This document shows positions 38,882 through 51,210 of a DNA stretch of 64,000 nucleotides, in pieces. The DNA is from Guillardia theta CCMP2712 (taxonomy: Eukaryota > Cryptophyceae > Pyrenomonadales > Geminigeraceae): NCBI RefSeq assembly GCF_000315625.1, contig NW_005434580.1, forward strand, positions 174,036 to 238,035, given 5' to 3'. Within the stretch, counting starts at the first letter, position 1; every line of letters starts with the position of its first letter. Position numbers and translations under genes: made by a program. The notes beneath the pieces were generated by a model that ran no database searches, was not told the origin of the DNA, and saw only the letters and a program-made list of their open reading frames with translations.

Positions 38882-41800
38882 TCAGAACTTGGTGCCATCC
38901 ACACTCGGAACGTTCCTCTCAACTCCTCGCGTGTCCGGCCCGCTGTAAGTCAGAAGCTGGTACACCCCACCATTGCCCTGGTACCCGGTAAGCAGGACCT
39001 TGTGATCCCCAGCTGAAAGGGTGATGGAGCCGCAAACTTTCCTAGGGGGATGCTCGTAGTCGTTTTCTAAGATCGTCCTGCCGTCCACGTAGACGTAGGA
39101 GCCGTCGTCAGAGGTGGAGCAGAAGGAGTAGGAGCCCTCCTCCGTAACCCGCACCTTGCCGTACACCGCCCATGCGTAGTTGCCTTCAGGGCATGAGGGG
39201 ATGATCCTGCGGAGGTCATTTAGGTCGCCGAAGTAGACGGTGGAGATGGTAGCCTTGTCAACAAATTGCAACGAGCTCATGTCGGGCACGCGAGAAAGAT
39301 AGCTGGAGGCCTTGTACAGGTACATCGTCCACTTTGATGGGGGAGGGATGGCTGGGAGCGACTCTACGGGTGTGCTGACCATGCGCTGATCCAAGTTCCT
39401 TGTGTCTGGACCCGAGTAGGTGGCGACTTGGTAGGCTTCTCCGCTGCGAAGGAAGCCCTCGATGCGGATGGCAAAGCTGCCGACGGCAAGGCTGATGCTT
39501 CCGCACTTTCTCTGCACGTTGTGCGTGCCGTCATTGCTGGCGACGAGCTGGTTGTCGACGTAGAGGAAGGAGCCGTCCTCGGAGGTGGAGCAGAAGGTGT
39601 AGGAACCAGGCCCTTTGATATCCACCATCCCATAGAAGACCCACGCGAACTGCGAGGAAGGCGTGTCACCGACGATCTGCTTGAAGTCTTGTGTCCTGGT
39701 GAAGTACAGGTCTTGCACGCTGCCCTGCCCTACATAGGTGAGGTAACGCCAGTACGCGTCTGCCATGTTGTAGAGGTCTGCGCCTTTGAACACCCGCAGA
39801 GTCCACGAGGAGGCCGCTGGCTTTTGTGGAGCCCAGGCGGAGGAGCAAGTGAGGTAGCGCAAGACGTTGCCAGTGTCAGGCCCGGCGTACTGAGCGATGA
39901 GGGAGGCGTCGCCCTCGTACTTGAAGCCTGTCAGGAAGACCGTGTGCGATCCCTTGCTCAGCTCCAGCTCGCCGCACTCCTGCCGGGCCCCATGCGACCC
40001 GTCGTTGTCAACCACCAGAACCTCCTTGACGTACAGGAGTGACCCCTCGTTGGACGTCACGCACATCCTGTATGTTCCTGCCGCCCCCACGCTGAGCTTA
40101 CCATACACGGCCCACACGTAGTTGTACTCGGGCGTTGAGGGTACGATACTCTGAAATTCACTCCTGTCGTAGAAGTTGATGTACTCGCTGTTTCCTTGCC
40201 CCACAAACTGCAGCAGGCCCAATGCTGGCGTGTAGTCGAGCTTAGACACGTGGCTCTGGTAGATGCGGACGAGGAACGAGGAGGATGGCTTGTTAGGAAG
40301 GTTCGGCAAGTTGCCAGCAGAGGATCCCAGACTTTTGACGAGCAGCTCAGCTCCTCCTGTGTCAGGCCCACTGTATCTCAGCTCAGCATGCAGGCGGCCA
40401 GAGCCCACGAAGCCCTCGAGCGTCAGCTCGTGCGAGCCAGCGTCCAGCTGGGTAACAGCGCACTCGCGATGCTCCGTGTGCTCCCCGTTGTTCTCGACGA
40501 GCAGGCGGCCTGCCAGCAGGACGCGCGAGCCGTCGGAGGAGGTGGTACAGATCTGGTAGTCCCCAGCCTTCACCACCAGCAGTGAACCATAGAAGATCCA
40601 GAGGACGTTGTTTGTGGGCGTGTTGGGGATAAGGGATTGAAGCTCGCTCATGTCCTCCATGTCCACCTCTTCCAGTCCTGTCTGCTCACCTATCATCTTG
40701 ACCATCGGGACATCAGGGATTTGCTGCCAACAGCCGTCAGAAGTAGCGCCCCTCCCTCCTCCTTCCCTCTCTTTGTCCTGGAACCCCGCCCCCCCCCCAT
40801 CCCCTTCCTCTCTTCGCCCTCTCTCTCTCCATCCTGTCCTCCCTGTCCTCCCTCTCACATGAAGAGCCTTGGGGGAGCTAAAGGTTCGAACTCCCCAGTC
40901 TGATTCCATCGGTTCTTTGGGCAGGTTTCCTGTCGCGTCTTCACTTCTCAAGAGCATGAAGTTCTCGCCAGTGTCATGACCCCTGCATCATCGATCAGCA
41001 GCTCGCACCAGCACAAGGGCTGCCTCACTTCCAGAACGCATGCAGCACGAAGTTCCCTGTGCTCAAGAAGCCGCGGACCTCCACTGGCACCAGACCGTTC
41101 GAGACTTCGTAAGTACCGCACACGTGCTTTTCCTCGTGCCTCCCGTCGTTGTCCACCACCAAGTTACCGTCGATCCACAGCTGGGAGCTGACAGGCAAGT
41201 CAGCGAGGATCGTGAGGTTCGCAAGCACCTACCCGTCCGAAGAGGTTGTGCACCACTGGTACTCGCCTCCCCTCTGCACCAGGACGTTGCCGTAGAAGAT
41301 GGCCATGAAGTTGGAGGAGGGAAGATGTTCGAAGTACTTGAGCTGATGTCAGCATCGCAGCAAGCATGTCAAGGATTCTAAGGACCTTGCGAAGTTCGCT
41401 GGTGCCCTGGAAGTTGATGTAGGGGATGGTAGTACTTCCAATATGGTATAGAGCCAGCAGGGAAGGCATGTATTGTAAGGTGTCGTCGGCTTCGTAGAAG
41501 CGGACAGTCCAGCTCGAGCGAGGCCTCTTGACAGCGCTGGTGATCTTAGAGAAGACAAGTCAGGCCGTTGGAGAACAGAGAGGGCGAGACGAACCAGCAT
41601 CGACTTTGCGCGATCCTTCCAGCCTTCCCAAGACAAGCAGTTGATGTCTCTAGGGCCTACGTAGGTGATCTTGTTGCCTTGGAAGTACTTGTCAGAGAAC
41701 AGAGTGACCTGCAGGTGTGTTAGGCGAGAAGGTGGATGACAGCGGCGACCGAAAATTTCTCAGGGATGGAGAGGGAGGCAATTTCGTTGGGGTTCAGCTT

Positions 41801-43491
41801 GCACTCGTGCAAGCAGCACATCTCCTGATTGTCATCGCATTCCCCGTTGTCAAATCTCTCCCACTCCCCTTGACGCATGCTCTGAGACCAGGAAGGCTCT
41901 TCTTCGGGATCCAACGGATCCAAGCAGCTTCCTCTGACAACAACCTTGTCCTCCTTGTAGCTGCAGCAATGATTATCACCCTTTCCCTTGTTCTTGTCCC
42001 TCACCTCTCGACGCATTTGTCGGGGATGTAGCATTCCTCTCGCAAGTGCCGGACAGTCTTGAAGATCGGCCTCACGTTCTTGCGCTCTCCCTGTACGAGT
42101 GTCAGCCCTGTGTCAAGCAGGTCATCGTTACCAGTTGGTCGTTATTCAGTCCCCAGCAGCACACGCCGACATCGTCTGAATGCGTACACTCCTCGCCTCC
42201 ACATGACTTTGGACAGTCGCCGATGTCCAGCTCTGATCCGGCGCCTGCAAGAACGTGAGCAGCAGAGACAACCTTGCTAGGCGATACAAGCAACGTGGGA
42301 GAGCCATATGGGTCCTTGTCCTCCTCCCTTCTTGATGGCCTTTCCTCCTTCCTCAAACCCAAGGCTACGACACACCACTTGGGCCGACAGCTGCGTGAAG
42401 CCGTACAGGCAGACGGTTCCCCAAACCTGGGCAGGAGAGCGTCAGACGCTAGCGGGAACGAGGGGTCAACTCACTCCGTTGTAGTGCGTCTCGAGTCGAC
42501 AAGAGCTGAAGTCACAGTCCACCAGCCTCGTCCATGCGTCGCCCCCCCCCGGGCAGAAGTACCGCCCGGGGGTCCAGCCGTCATCTGCCGGGGCTTCGCC
42601 AGCGAGTGAGTGCGGGCGCGAGGCAAGGACGGGTTGCTCACCAGAGCCCTGCAGCCCGTCAGCCCCAGAGGGGCCCGAGATGCCGTTCGGGCCGATCAAG
42701 CCCTCTTGTCCTCGGTCACCTTGGCCATGGTCAGGGGGAGCTGGGAGTCTTGCCGTCTTGTTACCGTCAAGACCCATCGGCCCTTGCTCTCCGGGCCCTC
42801 CCATGACCCCCGGAGGTCCCTGGATGCCCCGCGGTCCTTGCGGACCGCTTGCTCCGTCAAGTCCGTTCAGGCCAGGGTTACCATTCATTCCTGGTAGAGA
42901 TTAGCTGGGGTTAGACCAGCGGTGGTACGGCCTCCTTACCTGGTAGGCCGGGTGGTCCACTAGGAAGTGAAGTCATTCAACAAGAAGAGGCCGCGCAGGG
43001 TGACTTACGGGAGCCCTTGGATCTCGTGATATTGTGCCTTGATGTCATCAGATTCCTTGGTGTTGAACTCTACAACCTCCCTCTTGACATCTGAGACCGT
43101 GGAGGCGACGTACTCTTTCAGCCCTTTCTCCGCAGCGTCGAGATTCTCCGACATCTTCAGCGACTTTGTCAAGGCTGACTTCAACCTGACAGACGCGCCT
43201 GAGCTCATCGAAACATTCTGCTCTTTCATTCTCTCACCTCTTCATCCTGCGTTTCGATTGACTCTCCTCTTGCATGAACGCCTTCGGAATCACAGGCGAC
43301 TGGTCAGCGTCGGAGATTCCTGCGAACGTGTTCTGCATGTCCCCTGACATCCCGTTGCTGATCCCCAGCAACTCGAATGCCTTCTTCGAACCAGTCGCCG
43401 CCATGAGCACCAGCCCGGCGAGGACGAGCATCCCGATGGCTGCGACGGCTCGCTGCCGTCCAAACGCCATGAAAGCGATGGCCTGCTCCAA
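38882..43491 (-). CDS. Membrane-anchored collagen/PA14-repeat protein (spliced host gene)
   Basis: The minus-strand gene probably starts at 43491 (MEQAIAFMAFGRQRAV) with a membrane helix at residues ~15-33 (AVAAIGMLVLAGLVLMAA), followed by a coiled-coil exon (~43229-43010, LKMSENLDAAEKGLKEYV). A collagen-like run GPQGPRGIQGPPG lies at 42890-42700, Cys-rich exons at ~42250-41730 (CGGEECTHSDDVGVCCW; CDDNQEMCCLHECKLNP), then PA14-type repeats. One is spread over exons at 41640-41000. Four more lie in the long last exon, 40957-38882, each with YxWxVYGK, a C-S/T-SxDGSxxYVD strand and YSGPDTxG. PA14 domains bind carbohydrates on extracellular proteins. Exon borders upstream of 40957 are approximate. 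It is a cell-surface adhesin or receptor by inference. Confidence 0.7.
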
Positions 43492-43499
43492 GAGGCGTC

Positions 43500-44715
43500 A
43501 TGACCCCAATTGACACGGTCCCACCACCCGCACCCAGAGTTTTCTCCTACTACCCACCTTAAAATCCTTAAATGAACCCCTATTTACTCACCCCCTGTAC
43601 ACCACCACCCCACTGTTTTTTCACCCCCCACCCACTCTTCTCCTCTCAACCATTCGCCTAAAAAAAAAAGCCTAGACTGGGTATCAATGAATCCATTTCC
43701 AACCCCCCATTTCCCCTTGGAGTACCCCCACTTGGGAGGCCTTGTCGTCTAGAGGGGCACAAAGAGTCATATCAAGCAGTCATAAGCACCCCTGCTCCTC
43801 ACCTCCCACTATGAGATTTCAAATAGGCGTGTAAAAAGATTTGTGAGAGTTCTAGAGTACCCACCTCTCATCTAACCCTCTGGCAATGGTACAATGAGGG
43901 GTCACGCATGCCATCCTCATATTCGCAGTTCCACCCCGGGCCTGGGTGACCGCAGTACGGTAGCCCGTGGTTGCCACCGCGCGGCATATTCACCGGGCCA
44001 GTGCTGGAGCCGGGAGTCCCTTGACAGTGCCAGGCTATATGAGAATGCAACATGCACGCCGAGTACGGTAGATGAGGCCGGGCTGAGGGAAAGGACGGAG
44101 GCGACAGCGGCTTCGCTTCCTGACGGACTGTTCGGGCCTTCGCTCTCCTCCTCCCCCCGGGCCCGACTTGACATCCCGGCCGATGGCCCGGCCCGTTTGA
44201 CCGACCGAGACCGAAGGGTAAAGGTGTAGAGGGAGGAGGAAGGTGGGGTACAAAACGAGGGGAAATTAGGGGGTGGATGCAGGTATCTAAAAAGTTTTAA
44301 ATTTCCACAAGTTTATTTTGGCATGTTGACTAATATTTCGTTATTCAATTTGAAATCTTTGGAATCTTACAAGAAAGTTTCATCCCTTTCGCCGAAATCG
44401 GGACCGCAGAACTAGAACTAACTCCTCATGGCTGCGGGAGCTGTAGCCTGGGAGAGGGAGGAGGGAGGCAGGACAGGCAGCCAGAAGCCAGGAACGAAGG
44501 GCCGAAATGGATGGAGGGATAGAAGTATGGAGGGAGTATGGGAATAAGGAGGAGGAAGAAGCAGAAGACAAGTTGATGCCAGAAGAGAAGAGAAGAGGGG
44601 AGAACAAGGGAAAGAAAGGATCCGTTTTTCTGGATTGATAATAAGGTCTTGCTTACTGATTGCAATCGTAGGAAGGCCTATACGTCAGTACGGATAGCAG
44701 GGTTTTGAGAAGGTC
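43500..44715. other. No gene recognised
   Basis: Spacer between two divergent genes: the PA14 gene on the minus strand and SNF7 on the plus strand, so both promoters should lie here. There is a purine-rich tract near 44450-44610. No coding frame is supported. Confidence 0.45.
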
Positions 44716-44720
44716 CCATC

Positions 44721-46037
44721 ATGAGATTATTTGGCAAGAAGAAAGATACGCAATCAAAGGTGAGCTTGGAATGACGTGAACGGTAAAAGCGCTGACTTCC
44801 TCCCTTCAGGGCGGTGTCTCTCCAGAGGATGCGATCAAGAGACTGAACGAGACAGCTGAGGTGATAGACACCATTGAGTAGAGGGTGATAGAACACTGAT
44901 GCAAATGTTCGGGCAGATGTTGCGCAAACGACAAGCGTTCTTGCAACACCAAATCGACGGCGAAACGGAGCAGATTAAGAAGCTCTTGAAGGTGAAAGCG
45001 AGAGGATAAGGGATGTTGAGATGTTTCTCAAGCATGGAATCATTATCAGGAGAAGAAGGATCCAAACAATCGGAAAAAGGCTCAAACTGTCTTGAAGAAG
45101 AGAAAGTTGAAAGAGGTTTATCGTTAAACCGCGTCCTGCTTCTGCGGTAAACTCCTATGCAGAAATCGGTGGATACTCTTGAACGGCAAATTATGAACCT
45201 GGAAACTCAAGTTCTAAGTAAGACATGAAAGATTTTGTCTCAGACTTGAACCATTGACTTCAACATACTTTCAGCTCTACAAGAAGCGGTCGTTGGTGTA
45301 GACGGATATAAGGCACAGAGAGTGTTTACGGACGCCATGAAGAAAATCCACGAGGGCATGTACGAACCTCAAGGAGGAGGGGCGGATCGAGTCGTGATCC
45401 TTTGCCTGACAGGAGCATTGATGATGTTGAGGAGCAAAACATGGATGTTCAGGAGCAGGTAAAGATTGCCTTGCCATGACGGTCTTGGTTGGGTTACTTT
45501 GAGGCTACCAGCTGCAAATTGCAAGCGAAATATCGGAAGCACTAGCAAATCCGGTTGGGGGACAAGAGTTTGACGAGGTTGTCGACTTGACTCAGAGAAG
45601 AGGGAAGGAGGAGATGATTCGATTTGCAGGATGAGCTCAACGCGGAGCTAGAGGAGTTGGAGCAGGAAGAGATGGACAAGGAGGTGATAGTAGCAACCTT
45701 TGCGTCCCCTGTTGCTGTGTCTTCCAGAACCCACGCATCCTTGCCATGTTTGCCCTGTTTGGTATCCAGATTCCTCACCTTGTTTTCGCAGCTCACTGAA
45801 GTCTCTGTGGGGGATCTCGAGCTGGACGAGACGGCGATGCCTGCTGCGCCGAAAGGTCTTTGCCGTTGTCTCGTTCCTTCTCTAACTCATGTGGATGTAG
45901 GAAAACCCATCCTCATGCCTGCACCTGCACAAGGTAAAGTCGTGCTCTCCGAGCCCTGTGTGCCCCTGACAAGAGCATGTGCAGCCGAAGACGAGGAGGA
46001 CCGCCAGCTGCAAGAGCTCATGGAGAGCATGCAGTAG
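44721..46037 (+). CDS. ESCRT-III subunit SNF7/CHMP4 (12 exons)
   Basis: Joining GT-AG exons 44721-44759, 44810-44860, 44917-44991, 45050-45115, 45163-45217, 45275-45359, 45413-45458, 45512-45577, 45630-45683, 45792-45855, 45901-45933 and 45985-46037 keeps one frame and gives 228 residues, the usual length for the family. It begins MRLFGKKKDTQSKGG. The basic helical core follows (RLNETAEMLRKRQAFLQHQI), then AMKKIHEGMSIDDVEEQNMD and the acidic second half with ISEALANPVGG. It ends in EDRQLQELMESMQ, which resembles the MIT-interacting helix. SNF7 polymerises on membranes to drive budding and scission in endosome sorting and cytokinesis. Introns are 46-108 bases long. Confidence 0.9.
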
Positions 46038-46950
46038 TCGAGGGCGAGAGCTTTATGTCCTTTTTGATGGAATTGGTGTACAATCTTACAATCAACCGTT
46101 GTTCCTTCGCGCACTCCCTTACGGACAGAGCGTCTCAAGGCACTCTCAAGGCGCCAGCGAGGTCGTTGGGGGTCAGACGGAGTCAGCTCTGCAGTCTTGA
46201 GAGAAACGTCACGTAGGGCCTCTTTGGGCGTCCTCCTCCTCCTTGTCAAGTTCTGTTGGGGAAAGCATCGTACTTGCATCCTGCAACTTTCTTGCTGCTC
46301 CTGCTCCTGCTTCCTCCCTTGGCCTCTCCAGTTCAAGATGTGATCATGGCGGCGCCTACTGTTATGAACATCACTCCAGCCATCATCCGCAGTACACTCC
46401 CGAAGGGCATCTTGGCCCTGCGAGCATGTAAGGGAGGAAGTGTACAGGGTAGGCCATAGTCACCGCTTCGAAGCCTTGAACAGCCTTCCATGAGCCCAGG
46501 TAAGGAGGGCAAGCATCGAGCAATCTGTACATTTCAAGAGCGTCAGGATGTGGTGGGGTGTTACAATCCTTGCTCACAAGTTGTCAACTTGACCCCCTGC
46601 CATGTCGTCACTCCGGGAGACGAGGCACAGGGACTTACCGTTGCAGATCTGTCAATGGTGGGGAAGCGATTGTATGATATGCTCAGAAGCACGCCTGTAG
46701 GGATGGAAAAATGAGGCTGTACATAGGGGAGGGAGGGAGAGGGAGAGGGAGAGGGAGAGGGAGAGAGGAGAGGGGAGAGGGGAGAGGGGAGAGGGGAGAG
46801 GGGAGAGGGGAGAGGGGAGAGGGGAGAGGGGAGAGCGGGAGGAAGGGAGGAAGGGAGGAGGGAGGAGTGACGGAGAAGGTAAGAGAAAATACAACGAGCA
46901 AGAAGATCCGAGTAAGAGAGTAAGGGAGGGGGGGGGGAGGAAGGAGACCC
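46038..46950. other. Short open frames and a GAGGGGAGAG minisatellite
   Basis: Plus-strand frames at 46243-46714 include MAAPTVMNITPAIIRSTLPK (from 46346) and end DMLRSTPVGMEK. They could be a small spliced gene, but I cannot chain the exons or name it. From about 46725 to 46870 a purine array (GGGAGA, then GAGGGGAGAG units) keeps frames open on both strands without meaning. Confidence 0.4.
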
Positions 46951-46969
46951 AACAACCTTGGCTTGCAAA

Positions 46970-47505
46970 CGCCGTGATCACAGGCTCTGTCGACAGGTCG
47001 CCCCAGTTCGGATGCGAGCTGGTCCCGATGCACAACAACCCCAGGGACCCAAGAAGGAAGGAGCGGGAGAAAGGGTAGAGGTCCTGGTAGTCCAGGCTTG
47101 TTATCAAGGAGAGCAGCTCCGACCCTCCACTCCTGGCTAGCTCCATGAGGTCAAGGCAGCGGCGCCTCAAGTATTCCGAGGAAGCAGAAAGAACTCCAGC
47201 ACAATACTGCCCTGTGCGCCAGACGTAGGACTGAATGACATTGTGGGCAGAGTCCTTGGAAAAGTCCTCCCTCACTTGCAACACAAGATGGTTCAGACCC
47301 GTCCAAGAAGATCGTAGGAACGTGGCGAACTGCAGGAGACGGGGCAGCACGCAGCATGGCGGCACAGCAGGAGAAACTTCGTCAGCAAGGGGGGGCGGGG
47401 CGGTATCAGTGGTAAGTTTACCCGGGTGAAGTGCAGGTGAAGCTCGGATATCCTCCTCTCCATCATCCATCCTAGCAAGAATTCAGCCGCCATGGTGCGA
47501 ATAAA
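46970..47505 (-). CDS. Unrecognised host gene, two visible exons
   Basis: Minus-strand exons: about 47505-47425 (MAAEFLLGWMMERRISELHL) and 47333-46970. They are joined across a GT-AG intron ending CTCCTGCAG. The second reads FATFLRSSWTGLNHLVL and YVWRTGQYCAGVLSASSEYL, then FSRSFLLGSLGLLCIGTSSH. The sequence looks like a real helical protein, with one weak hydrophobic segment near the end. I do not recognise the family. Both ends are open: more exons probably lie on either side. Confidence 0.45.
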
Positions 47506-47519
47506 CGCGAACATGTCTT

Positions 47520-47705
47520 ACCATATGCGCGGGAAAGGTGCTCGTAAACCTTGCCATGGAACGAGGCCGTCAAGCTTCACGAAGCGGCAGCTTATCGCAA
47601 CTCACCCATGTGGAAGCTAGCGTCGCTTGTCTTAGGATCGGAGCCACAGCTTCTGCGAATCCTGCTCCTTCTCCTGCTCCCGCTCCTGCTCCCGCTCCTG
47701 CTCCC

Positions 47706-47736
<31 letters not shown>

Positions 47737-48240
47737 ATGCACCTGCTGTGCCTGCACCTGAACTTGCTTCTGCTGCTGCTGCTGCTGCTGCTCCTTCTCC
47801 CCGCCCCCCGCCCCAAGCACCCCAAGCCTTCTCCCCGATTCCCGCCATGGCAAACCAGGGCAGCGCTCAATTCGATAGGCTAGTTTGATGCTGCCTTTAG
47901 GACACCCCAGGGATGCCGCAAAAACAATGCGACTATCCTCCCTTCCTGCCTGCCTGCCTGCCTGCCTGCCTCCCTCCCTGCCTGCCTGCCTGCCTGCCTC
48001 CCTGCCTGCCTCCCTCCCTCCCTCCCTCCCTGCCTCCCTGCCTCCCTCCCTCCCATCCTTCCATGCTCATTTCGCACCCTTCCGTGTTTCCTTCATCTCA
48101 GAGGCAGAACAAAGAAATGGCAGGAAGCGGAGACGGAGGACGGGGGCAGGGGCAGAAGGAGCAAGGGAGGAGCAGAAGCAGGAGAAGGAGGAGGAGGAAG
48201 GGCAGGAGCAGGAGCAGGAGCAGGAGGATTGACGGGGTGG
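47520..48240. repeat. Low-complexity tracts (TCCTGC, CTGC/CCTCC arrays)
   Basis: CTCCTGCTCC-type hexamers at about 47660-47800 and tetranucleotide CTGC/CTCC runs at about 47940-48055, then purine-rich sequence up to the start of the GPN3 gene. Open frames here are compositional. The stretch probably holds the GPN3 promoter. Confidence 0.7.
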
Positions 48241-48248
48241 AACACAGG

Positions 48249-49975
48249 ATGCGTCATGTCCAGCTCGTGATGGGGCCTGCTGGATGCGGCAAGAGCACCT
48301 ACTGTCACACTATGTATGAGGTAGGCGAGTTTCCCGCACAGCCATCGTTGCCTTACCCTCCCCATGTCAGCATGGATTAGCAAGCAAGCGGTCCTTTCAG
48401 ATTGTCAACCTCGACCCGGCGGCGGAACATTTCAAGTACCCGGTCACTGTAGGTAAAGATGCTCCTATCTCCATGCTGTGGGCCCGGAAGGTTCACTGGT
48501 ATGAACGAACGTGACAGATGTAAGGGAGTTGATCTCGCTAGATGATGTCATGGAGGAGCTGGACTATGGGTGAGTAGGAGGGTCTGACATGAGAGCTGAC
48601 GACACATGTTACATACGTTGAACACAGCAAGACAGTATCTGAACTCACACAGGGTTTCTCTCTAGAGCAGCTTGCATGTTTGCTGCTTTTCTCGCTAGAA
48701 CCCTTGGCTCCCCTTGTTCTAACTCTTGACCTGTTCAGCCCCAACGGAGGCCTTGTGTACGCCTTTGAGTACCTTGACGAAAACCTCGAGTGGCTGCGGG
48801 AGCAGTGAGTGTTTTGAGCATAAAAAAATGTTGTTCCTGATGATCTGAAGGCTGGGGGATTCCGATGACGATTATTTCATCATGGACTGTCCGGGTCAGA
48901 TTGAGTTGTACTCTCATGGTATGACTTCATTACTATATATCTTGCTTTGATGAACAGTATCTGCAGTGCCAGTCATGAAGAATCTTGTTCAGGCTCTTCA
49001 ACGATGGGGGTTTCTTGACTTGTTGTGTTGCTGGCTGTCTTATTTCTTGCCCATCGATGGCAGGTTCATGGTTTGCGGGGTGTATGTGATAGATTCACAA
49101 TTCATAGCTGATCCTGGTCAACATCGAGATTGTTCACTCGGCAGTCTCTCTGATTCTTCTGATCAGGAAAGTTCATCTCTGGCTGTCTTGCTTGTCTCTC
49201 AGGTGCTTCACAACATTGCTCGTAGCTGTTCCCTTCAATGATTGATGTGATCAGCGATGGTGCAACTTGAAATCCCGCATGTCAACGTCCTCACTAAGAT
49301 GGACCTCGTACGGAAGAAGAGAAGTTTCATGGTTTCCGTCCTCTCCTCTCCTCCCCGATCAGAACATCACTGCACGTTGCAGGAGAAGTTCTACCAGCCA
49401 GACATCGACGAGCTCATAGCTGATCTCAACGCAGACTCAAATCCTGCGATGTACAAGTGAGCCGCTAATGACAAGATGCCATTCCCCTGTCTCTGACATG
49501 CTGGCAGGTTGAACCAAGCCATGGGCTCTCTACTCGACGACTACAGGTGGACTGAGGTTGAGCATGCCTAGGGCTCACTATGTGATGCCGTGCAGCCTTG
49601 TTGGGTTCCTGCCGTTGAACATCTACGACCCTGACAGCGTCATCTTTGTGAGCCCCTCCTTTCCCTCCTTTCCCTCCTTTCCCTCCTTTCCCCCCTGCCC
49701 CTCCTGCCCCTCCGTTCCCTCCTTTCCCTCCATTCCCCCCTGCCCCTCCTGCCCCTCCTTTCCCTCCTTTCCCTCCTTTCCACCCTGCCCCTCCTGCCCC
49801 TCCTGCCCCTTCTGCTATGCCGCCTGACGAGCCGCCAGGTCCTGTCGCACATCGACAACGCGATACAGTATGGGTAACTCCTCCTCCCCTCCTCTCCTCC
49901 CTCTTGCTGACGTCCACGTGCAGGGAGGACCGGGAGCCGGCGGAGCCCGAGGAGTACGAGGTCCCCGATGAGTGA
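48249..49975 (+). CDS. GPN-loop GTPase 3 (14 exons)
   Basis: Exons 48249-48320, 48401-48452, 48518-48569, 48739-48804, 48850-48918, 48967-49009, 49064-49116, 49167-49202, 49255-49331, 49383-49456, 49508-49546, 49596-49647, 49839-49873 and 49924-49975 join in frame. Motifs in order: P-loop GPAGCGKSTYC (residues 9-19), NLDPAAEHFKY, DVRELISLDDVM, the diagnostic GPNGGL loop, DYFIMDCPGQIELY (switch/Walker B), VYVIDSQF, IPHVNVLTKMDL (base recognition, TKMD) and FLPLNIYDPDSV. The end is EEYEVPDE. GPN3 works with GPN1 in nuclear import and assembly of RNA polymerase II. The frame continues upstream of 48249 only through low-complexity sequence, so this Met is the likely start. Intron 12 is a CCTTTCCCTCC-type minisatellite. 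The ends of exons 7 and 9 are the least certain. Confidence 0.88.
49648..49838. repeat. Pyrimidine minisatellite in a GPN3 intron
   Basis: TCCCTCCTTTCC and CCCCTCCTGCC units repeat between the donor GTGAGC at 49648 and the acceptor GCCGCCAG at 49838. The long pyrimidine run may act as an extended polypyrimidine tract. Confidence 0.75.
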
Positions 49976-50689
49976 GGCAGGAGAGTTTTCAGCTCCGATC
50001 CGAGAGCTTGCTGAGATTCATTAGACCCTAAGTCGCTCTCTGCGAGCCTAAGCTTGTCTGGGCTGGTTGGCCCGCCGTCTGATCGTGACAAGAAAAGAGT
50101 AGAAGGGTTAAGAGGGTCGAGGAGGAGGAGGAAGAGGGGGAGGAGGAGGAGGAGGAGGAGGAAGAGGAGGAGGAGCGCTAGAAGAGAGGAGGGGGGCTAG
50201 AACGGAGGAGGAAGGGGGGCACCCGAAAGGAGGGGAAAAGAAAGGCTTGTAGTCAAGATGGTCACTCCGACCAGTCCAGCTGAGGTTTGTGGGGACTGAA
50301 TGAGTTCAAGTGGTCGAATGTTGAGTTTGGGATTCACTCGCTACTACATTTTCTGTAGCCATGGATCAAATACCATCCTGCCTCCTTCCCACTCCTCCCA
50401 TCCTCTTTCCTCACTCTCCCTATTTTTCTCTCCTCTTCTCTCCTCTTCCCTACCGTCCTCCCACCCTCCTCCCTCCTCTTCTACACTTCTACTTCCCTTG
50501 ATCTCTGCCGATGCCTCTCTCACTCTGCCGCCATAAAAGGAGCAGGCTCACGTACGAGGTTCGAAGCTCAAAGCGAGCAGGAGATCAGGAGGAGAAGAGC
50601 GCTGTGATGCGACATGAGGGCACAAGTCACAAACTACACGATGATCAGTCTACCTCTACCCTCCTTGGGACCTCAAAGGATCGCAAACC

Positions 50690-50756
<67 letters not shown>

Positions 50757-50917
50757 TAGTAGTGATCGTCGTCGTTGTCGTCGTCGTCGTCATCATCATC
50801 TCATTGTTCATAGCGCAGTAACATTGCTGTTATCGCTGTTATCTGCTATCTGTGGGTGTGATTGTATAAGTGCTTGTAACATCATCCTCCTCCTCCTCCT
50901 CCTCCTCCTCCTCCTCC

Positions 50918-50965
<48 letters not shown>

Positions 50966-51101
50966 NNNNNNNNNNNNNNNNNNNNNNNNNNNNNNNNNNN
51001 NNNNNNNNNNNNNNNNNNNNNNNNNNNNNNNNNNNNNNNNNNNNNNNNNNNNNNNNNNNNNNNNNNNNNNNNNNNNNNNNNNNCATCATCATCATCATAT
51101 A

Positions 51102-51136
<35 letters not shown>

Positions 51137-51137
51137 A

Positions 51138-51210
<73 letters not shown>

